From assembly GCA_047947185.1 (NCBI GenBank), contig CP170502.1, positions 4,898,001 through 4,962,000 on the forward strand: DNA of 64,000 nt, in the 5' to 3' direction. The translations under genes were made by a program, and so were the position numbers. The notes under the pieces were generated by a model. The model had not been told where the DNA came from. It ran no database searches and saw only the letters and a program-made list of their open reading frames with translations. Shown here in pieces: positions 20,001 to 29,000 of the stretch. This DNA comes from JANQJA01 sp047947185. Lineage in GTDB: Bacteria > Pseudomonadota > Gammaproteobacteria > Pseudomonadales > Azotimanducaceae. Each line of letters opens with the position of its first letter. Position 1 is the stretch's first letter.

Positions 20001-23000
20001 ACGATACGATTGATGTCAATGCGGATATCACCTCGGCTGCGGCCCTGACGCTGAACTCAGCTGGCACGCTGGACCTTGCGGGTGGTGTCACTATCACGGG
20101 CGCCGGTGTTGAAGCGCAAACGGGTGTGACCAGTATCCTTCTGAGCGGTGCTGCGGGCACCACGGTGACAGTGGTCTCCACGGGTGATGCCAACACCATG
20201 GTACTGGCGCCGGTATCCGTATCGGATAACGGCAATCTGACCCTGCTCTCAGAGGGGGACATCACGCTGGCCGGGGGTATTGACCTCGGTACGGGTGCCT
20301 TGAATGCCCAGGTCGACACGGATACTGATACGGACCAGACGCTGACTGTGTCAACGGCTGTGTCTGCCGGTACGGTCACCCTGGCCGGTGGCAGCGATGG
20401 CGCCAATGACACCATTGATGTGAACGCCAACGTTACCGCAACCACGGGAGCCCTGACGATTCAGGACGCGCTGGCGGTAGATCTTGCCGGCAATATTGCC
20501 TTGCAGGGTGTCAGCGTTTCGGCGGCAACCCAGGTGGGTGCAATTAACCTGTCCGGGTTCGGCATCAACACAATTACTTCCACCACGGGTGATGTGACCC
20601 TTGGCGCGATCACGGACAGTGCGGCGGCCAACCTGACGATCAGTTCAGCCGCGAACGCGACCCTGTCCACGGTGACGCTGGACTTTGGTGGTGCGGGTAC
20701 GCTGCTGGTAACGGCAGATGCCAATGATGATACAGCCGGTGCAACGCTGACCCTGGGTGGGGCGGTGAATGTGACGGGTGCAGCCACGCTGTCAGGCGGC
20801 ATCACGGTTGATGACCTGATTGATATTAACGATAACGTGACAGCCGGTGGTGCGCTGACGCTGCAGAACGCGGCGGCAGACCTGGCGGGTGGCTTTAACC
20901 TGACGGGTTTGAGCGTGGCGGCAGATACCGCAACCAATGCGCTGTCCGGCATCAATCTGTCGGGCGCAGGTACCAACACGATTACCGGCACGGGTGGTGA
21001 TGTCAGCCTGGCACCGGTAACCGATTCTGCGGACGCAAGCCTGGTGGTTACGGCGACGGGTAACACCACGCTGGATGCCATTACGCTGGACGACGGTGCG
21101 GCGAGTACAGCAACACTGTCAGCAGACAGTGACGACAACAGTGCCTCGACCCTGACCCTGAACGGTGTTGTGAGCGTGGATGGCGCGGTGAGCCTTGCTG
21201 GTAGCGCAACGGCTGATGACGCGATTGATGTGAATGCAAACGTGACCGCGGGTGGTGCCCTGACGGCCACCAATGCGGCCACGCTGGATCTTGCCGGCAA
21301 CGTTAACCTGACGGGTGCCAGTGTCACGGCCAATGCGGGTGGCGGTGTTGCGCTGATCAACCTGTCGGGTGCCGGTACCAATACGATCACGGCAACGGCC
21401 GGTGATGTTGATGTGACGGCCATTGGCGACACGGGTGATGCGAACCTGGTGATCAGTGCCACGGGTAATGTGACAACCGCGGTGATTACGCTGGATGACG
21501 CGGGCGCCACGGGTGGCGCGGTGACGATCACCGCGGATGACGATGACAACACGGCTGCGGCAACCCTGCTGTCGGCTGGTGCAATCACGGCAGACGGTGC
21601 AGTCACGCTGGCTGGTGGTAGCGACAACGACGACACAATTGATATCAACGCGAACATCACGGCCGGTGGTGCATTAACCATCAGTAATGGTGCGGCGGAC
21701 CTGGCGGCAGCGATTGCCCTGCAGGGCGCGAGCGTTGCGGCGGTGACCGACCTGACCATTAACCTGTCAGGTGTTGGCACCAATACAATTACGTCCACCA
21801 CGGGTGATGTCACCCTGGGTGCTGTGACGGACAGTGCGGTTGCTAACCTGACGGTGAGTTCAGCGGCCAATGCGACGCTGGCGGCAATTACGCTGGATGA
21901 CGGTGCCGGCGTGCTGTCGGTAACGGCAGACGATGATGACAACACGGCGGGCGCGGTACTGGCAGCGAACGGTGCCATAGCGGTGGGTGGAACAGCCACC
22001 CTGTCGGGTGGTACTGACAACAATGACCTGCTGGATATCAATGCCAATGTGACCGCGGGTGGTGCACTGACGCTGCAGAACGGTACGGCTGACCTGGCGG
22101 CGGGTGTGAACCTGACGGGTGCCAGCGTTGCGGCCGATACGACCACCAATCAGCTGGCGGGCATAGACCTGTCGGGTGCGGGCACCAACACGATCACATC
22201 GACGACGGGTGATACAAGCCTGGCGCCGGTAACTGACTCGGCAGATGCCTCGCTGGTGGTGAGTTCAGAAGGTAATGTGACGCTGGCCAGCGTTGTGCTG
22301 GATGATGCAGGTGCCACCAACGGTACAGTGACGGTGACGGCTGACTCGGGCGATGACACGGTTGGTGCAATCCTGACGACCAATGGCATGGTGATGGCAG
22401 ATGGTGCAGTTGCCTTCTCGGGTGGCGCAACGGTTGATGACCTGATGGATATCAACGGTAACGTGACCTCGGGTGCGGCGCTGACGCTGTCGAACACCGC
22501 GGGTATTGACCTGGCGGCGAACATCAACCTGACCGGTGCCAGCGTGACAGCAGACGGAACCACCAACGCGGCGGGTATCAACCTGTCGGGTGCAGGTACC
22601 AACACGGTCACGGCCACAGCGGGAGACGTGGGCCTTGCGCCGATTGCGGACACGGCGGATGCGAGCCTGGTTGTGAGTGCAACGGGCAACGTGACACTGG
22701 CGGCGATTACGCTGGATGACGCGGGTTCAACCAATGGCGCAGTGACAGTCACCGCGGATGACGATGACAACACGGCTGCAGCGACCCTGACCCTGAATGG
22801 TGTTGTGGATGCTGATGGTGCGGTGACGCTGGCGGGTGGTACGGACAATGATGACATCATTGACGTCAACCAGAACATCACCACGGACAGTGCGCTGGTC
22901 ATGACCAATGCCGCCAATGTTGATGTGGCTGCTGCGGCGGTACTGCTGCAGGGTGCCAGTGTGAACATCTGGAGTGATGTCGCGACAATAACCCTGTCCG

Positions 23001-26000
23001 GTGCGGCAACCAACGTGGTGACGTCCACGGCGGGCAACGTTAACCTGTCCCCGGTTGTTGACACGGCTGCGGCCAACCTGACGATCAATTCCACGGCAGA
23101 TGTCATTCTAGCCGGTGTTGTACTCGACTTTGGTGGCGCCGGTGCGCTGACCGTCAACCTGGATACGGATGCGGACGGTGCCAACCTGCTTGACGCCAAT
23201 GGCGACATCACGGCCAACACCATTACTGTGACCGGTACTGCAGCCAGTGGTACCGAAACAGTATCACTCGCCGGTGACGTTGACCTTACCGCAACAACCG
23301 GTGGCATCTCCCTTGCCGCGGCGGACAACATTGGCGAGATCACGCTGGATGGCGCGGGTACAAACATTGTGACCGCAACGGGTGATGGTGATATCTCGCT
23401 GGCTGCCGTCACGGATACGGCCGCCGCTAACCTCACGATTAACGGTGAAGGCAATGTGACACTGGCTGGCATAACGCTGGACGCGGGTGGCGCAGGTGTC
23501 GTCACTGTGACCGGCGACTCGGACAGTGATGGTGTGACCACCCTCGCAGTTAATGGTGCCATTGGCGCCACGGGTGCCATTACCCTTTCTACCGGTGATG
23601 CCAACGACACCATTGACGTGAATGCGGGCATTACTTCAACGGGTGGCAGCGTCACCATTTCGAACTCGGCAGATGTCCGCGTTACCAACGTGACAATTGA
23701 TGCCCAGGGTGGCGACCTGTCTGTGGACGGTGGCATTACCCTGGATGCAGGGGCGGCCGGGACTGCAGTGCTGCAAACCTCGGTTGCAGATAATGACGTG
23801 ACCGTGGCGGTGATCAATAACACTGCAGGTGAAGGTGTCACTATCTCGTCCACGGGGGGCGCAACCCTCGGCGGCGCGATCAACCTGACCAACGGCGGTA
23901 ACGGTGACCTGACGGTTGCCGTTGACAGTGATGACGATGCGGGTGTCATGGAGACGCTGGCTATCAACAACACCGTTAACGCCGGGGACGTTGTGCTGAC
24001 GGCCGGTAATGTCAACAGCATGTCAAACATTACCCAGGCGGCAGTCATCACAGCAGACACCCTGACGGCAACCGCAACCAACGGGATTACGCTCACGCAG
24101 AACAACGTGGTACCGATTGTCAGCCTTACCAACCGCAATGGCGGCAACGTGGCCTATAACAGTGACCTGGCTGGTCCGGCTGTGCCCCTGACCATATCGG
24201 GGTCCAACAGTTTTGCCACCGGTACCTTCACGGCAGTGGAAGCAACCCAGGGTATGACCGTGGCGGCAGCCGGGGTCACGACCAACGGTGGGGCCATTAC
24301 GCTGACAACCACGGCGGCCGCCCAGCTGCTGACGTCCGCTGGTGTTATCCAGAGCAACCAGACGACAGCAACCGGCGCCAACATTACGCTGACCGCGGAC
24401 GACATGGCGATTGGTGCAGCAGTGAACGCCGGTACCGTTGGAACGGTCACACTCGCACAGGTCACTACAACCGATGCCATTGACCTGGGTGCGCTGACTG
24501 ATGCGACGGCAAACTCACTGGATCTTTCCAGTGCGGAACTGACGCTGATTACCGCCCCACGCCTGCTGATTGGTTCACCCACGGCGGGCACCATTACGGT
24601 ATCTGCTGACGTCTCTATCCTGAACGTCACTACAACACACCTCACCAACAACAATACGGTGACGGGTACAGCAGGTGGCATCATTGCCCATGACGTGGCA
24701 ATTTCAGCAGGTGGCACGGTCAACATCACTGATACCGATTCCAATATCGACAATCTGGCGGTTGCGGCGGCGGGCTTTGATGTCACTTTCACCAATGAAG
24801 TTGACGGTTTTGAAGTTGACACGGTGGATGGTGTTACTGGCATTACCGGTGCAAACGTTACACTCTCGACCGGTGGCAACCTGCAGATGGTCCGGGGTAT
24901 CACTGCAACGGCCAACATAGCGGCAACAGCGGCCGGGAACATCATTCAGGATGCGGGCATTGCTGTTACCACCTCAGCGGGCTCTGTAACCTACAGTGCA
25001 GATGCTGATGACAATGGCAGCGGTGCCATCACCATGGGCATAGATGCAACCATTGAAACGGGCGGCACCGCCGGTGAGAACATTTCGCTGACAGCGGGCA
25101 CCGCAGCGGGCGGGCAGGATATTACCCTTGCCAATGTTGATGCCGGTGCGGATGGTAACGTGACGGTCCAGACCTTTGCCGGTGCCATTCGGGATGATGA
25201 TCGCGATTCCAGCGTCATCACCGGGGACAACATCACGCTGACGGCCAATGGTGATATCGGCAGTGCGGCCAAGCTGACTGTAGAAGGCAACAAGTCGGCC
25301 GCGCTTGAAATCACCACCGTTGGACTCACGGGTATTTCGGCAACCTCTGCCACGGGTAATGTCATGCTCATGGCGGTTGATTCCGCAAACTTTGACCCCG
25401 AGACCTTCCTGACCGGACTTGCCGGAACAGGTATGAGCGCGGGTACTGAAGACCAGATCTTCATCGGTGCGCTGGACGGGGCAATTACCGTCAACACGGC
25501 AATAGACCTTACAGGTCCGAATAATGACCTGATGCTGTTTACCGGTGGGGAAGGAAGGGACATCACGATCAACACGGGTATTGCCCTCAATCGTGATCCG
25601 CTGGACACAACCCAGCAGCGGCTGCTCAAGCTGCAGGCCTCGGGTAATATCACCCACACGGATTCTTCGGCGGCCGGTCGCCTGGTGGCCTATGAGGTTG
25701 AGGCGTCAGCGCCCAATGGCAGCATTACGCTGTTCACCGGGACTGACCTGCTGGAAGGTGTGGGTGGTGTTGATGAAAACATCGAGATCACCAACGATAC
25801 GCCGGTCAATTCCAGGTTCACAGACAGTAACGGCAACCCGACAACACGGCTGCTTGAAGAGATAGTGACGGCAGGTACGGGTAGCATCACCATTGTGAAC
25901 AACGGTTCTCTGACGATCGACAAGAACGTCAAGACGACGGGTACGGGTGATATCTCCATTACGGCAAACAGCCCGCTGTTTATCGAATCGCAGGTCAGTG

Positions 26001-29000
26001 CAGGTGGTGCGGTTGACCTGATTTCCGGTGGTGATGCTGACGTGGATGGCGTCTACATCATCAATGGCGGTACGGTCCAGTCGAACAGCGTATCGGGGGC
26101 AGCCGACGGTTCCATTGAGGTCACTGCAGCCAACAAGATTGTGCTGGATGCAACGGCTGTACTGTCGACGCTGGCCGCCGGAAACAACGGTCTTATCACT
26201 CTCACGGCGGACAGCAACACCGATGTTTCGGGCACTGGCGCAGGTGAGGTGACCATGGCCAGTGGCGCACGCCTGACCTCTGCCGGAGGCGCACCCATTA
26301 CGGTGACCGCGGGTGGTGGTATTGCGCTGGCTGAACTCAACGCGGGACTTGTAGCGGCCGCGGACGTTGTGGTCAACGCACGTGGTGGTGCAGTGACTGA
26401 TGCCAACGCAGGTGCAATCAATATTGTTGGTAACGATGTGACGCTGACGGCGGGCGCCGGTGGTATTGATACCGACCTCACGGCCTCGGGTGTGCTTACA
26501 GCAACCAGCAGCGCCGCTAATGGTGACATCAATATCAACGCGCAGTTTGGTGGCATCAGCCTGGCAACGGCGGATGCTGGTACAGGCAACGTCACGCTGG
26601 TCGCGGAGAACGGCGGGATCAGCGATTCCAATGGCGCGGGTACAAACAACATCACGGGTAGCACGGTCACGCTGAACGCAGATGGCGCCATCAATACTGA
26701 TGTTGAGGCGGCAACAAGCCTCAGTGCCATAGTGCAGAACGCCGCGGCAGTTGCACAGAACGGTGCAATTACCCTCAGGTCGACAGGCAACATGGCGCTT
26801 GGATCGGTGGGTGCAGGTACCGGGCCCGTCAGCCTCACCGCGGGTGGTGCTATCAGCGATACCAACGGCGCCACGGTCAACATTGTTGCCGGCCCTGTTT
26901 CGATGACGGCAAATGGTGGTGGTATCGATACAGACGTTGATGCCACAGACCTGGTTAATGCAACTTCAACCAGCGCCGGTGGCGCTATTGATCTTGCCAA
27001 TACCACCGGTAACCTGGCGCTGGGTACAGTGGGCAGCAATGGCGGTGCCATTACACTTACCGCAGCAACAGGCAACATGACTGCCAATGCCATCACCAGC
27101 ACTGGTGGTGACATCAGTGCGACCAGTTCAGCGGGCAGTCTCGATCTGGACGGGGTTGATGCAGGTGCGGGCAACGTGACGCTCACGGCGGCCACAACGC
27201 TGGCGGGTACCGTTGCAGGTAACCTGCTGACGGCCACGGCCGGTGGAAACATTGGCTCTGGCAGTGCCTCCCTCAACACGACGGTGGCTACCCTGAACGC
27301 AACATCCACAGGGGGTGGCATCTGGGTCAGCGAAACCGACGGCCTGGACGTACAGACACTGTCATCAGCCGGCATGATCGACCTGACCGCAGGTGGCGAC
27401 CTGAGTGTTGTGCCTGCAACAGGTGCCGGTGCTGCATCCATTGTCACCACAGGTGGCAACCTGACCCTGGGCGGATTGACAACCACGGGTGCGGTCACAC
27501 TGGCCTCAACCGGAACACTGGCTGCCACCAACCTGGTGACAGCAGCAGGCGCGACCGTTTCGGTTACCGGCGGTGGTGACACCACGCTGTCAACAGTGAC
27601 GGGTGGTACGACGACTGTCACGAGTGGCGGTACGCTTGATACATCCGGTGGTGCCTTGACAGTTGCCGGTGTTTCCCTGACTTCTGCGGGCGACATGACA
27701 CTGGGTGGCGTGACGTCAACAGCTGGCGTGTCGGCGACTTCCGGCGGATTCCTGGCGGCAACAGATGCAGCCGGTGTCACGGCAGCGGCAGGCATTACGG
27801 CCACAGCCGCTACAACCCTGACGGCTTCCAGCCTGACGGCGGGCGACACTGTCAACCTGACGGGTACAAATGGCGCGGTCAGCGTGACAGACCTGACGGC
27901 TGTGGGCACGGTAGATATCAGCGCCCTGTCAGGAACCCTGGCAGTCACCAATGCCACGACGGGGGCGACAGCGGCAGTCAATCTCTCTGCGACTGGCGCA
28001 ACAACGGTGTCGACCCTGACGGGTGGCGCGGTTACGGCTACCAGTGGCGGCACGCTGGACGTTACGTCTATGACGGCCGGTGGTACAACCAGGTTGACGT
28101 CCGGTGATACCTTGACGGTAACGACGCTGGCCGCTGGTACCAACCAGGTAGCCCTGGTGTCGGCAACCGGCGCCGTCCTGAGTGGTTTCACGTCAGGTGA
28201 AACGACCCTGGATTCCAATGGCGGTACGGTTTCCGTGACCAACCTGGCCGCAACAGGCCCGGTTGTACTCGATGGAACGGGTGACATGACGCTGACCACG
28301 CTGTCTTCAACCGCCGGACTGTCCGCAACCACAACCGGTGGCGCGCTTTCCGCAACAGGCCTTACCGCAGCCGGCGACATTACCGGTACAGCGGCAACCA
28401 GCCTGACGGCTGCAACACTCAGCGGTGGTGGCAATGTCACCCTGACTGGTAACAGCGGTGCTGTGTCGGTTGATGGCCTGACGACAACGGGTGCTGTCGA
28501 CCTGACAGCGGCCTCGGGTACCCTGGCCGCGTCCAACATCACGACAGGTGCCGGTGCTTCGGTCGACGTCAGTGCGTCCGGTGCGACCACCCTGGCAACG
28601 GTAACGGGTGGCGCAACCACGGTAACCAGTGGCGGAACCCTGGGCGTAACCTCGCTGACAGCGGGTGGCGCCACGCGCCTGACCTCGGCGGGCGAACTGA
28701 CCGTGACAACCTTCGCTGGTGGTAGCAATCCGCTGACCATGGAGTCAGGTGCGGGTGCAACGCTGAGTGGTATCACTGCCGGGGAGACCTCGCTTGATTC
28801 CAATGGTGGCACAGTTGCAGCGAGCAATATCAATACAGGTACAGCGACCCTGTCCATGGATGCGGTGGGCAACACGACGCTGACCACGGCAACTGCGGGT
28901 GCAACCACGGTAACCAGTGGCGGAACCCTGGGCGTAACCTCGCTGACAGCGGCTGGCGCCACGCGCCTGACCTCAGCGGGCGAACTGACCGCTACCACGG

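Larger units (their letters stand above)
14650..23720 (+). repeat. Array of about 23 in-frame repeats of about 136 codons
   Basis: The marker IDVN-x-x-(V/I)-T-x-(G/A)-G recurs at about 14680, 15076, 15480, 15895, 16303, 16743, 17160, 17567, 17971, 18389, 18779, 19192, 19606, 20012, 20415, 20822, 21226, 21644, 22034, 22447, 22861 and 23615, with a degenerate copy near 23210. Spacing is 390-440 bp. Each unit contains LTLNGxVxxxGAVxLxGG, the IDVN marker, a DLAxxxxLTGASV stretch, INLSGAGTNTITxTxGDV and ADASLVVSxxGNVTLxxI. This suggests five or six beta-helix turns per unit. Confidence 0.8.

Noticed and set aside
17402..22964. Near-identical 2.3-kb blocks as copies of a mobile element
   Set aside because: They contain no transposase or terminal repeats and stay in frame with the adhesin repeats, so internal duplication explains them better.
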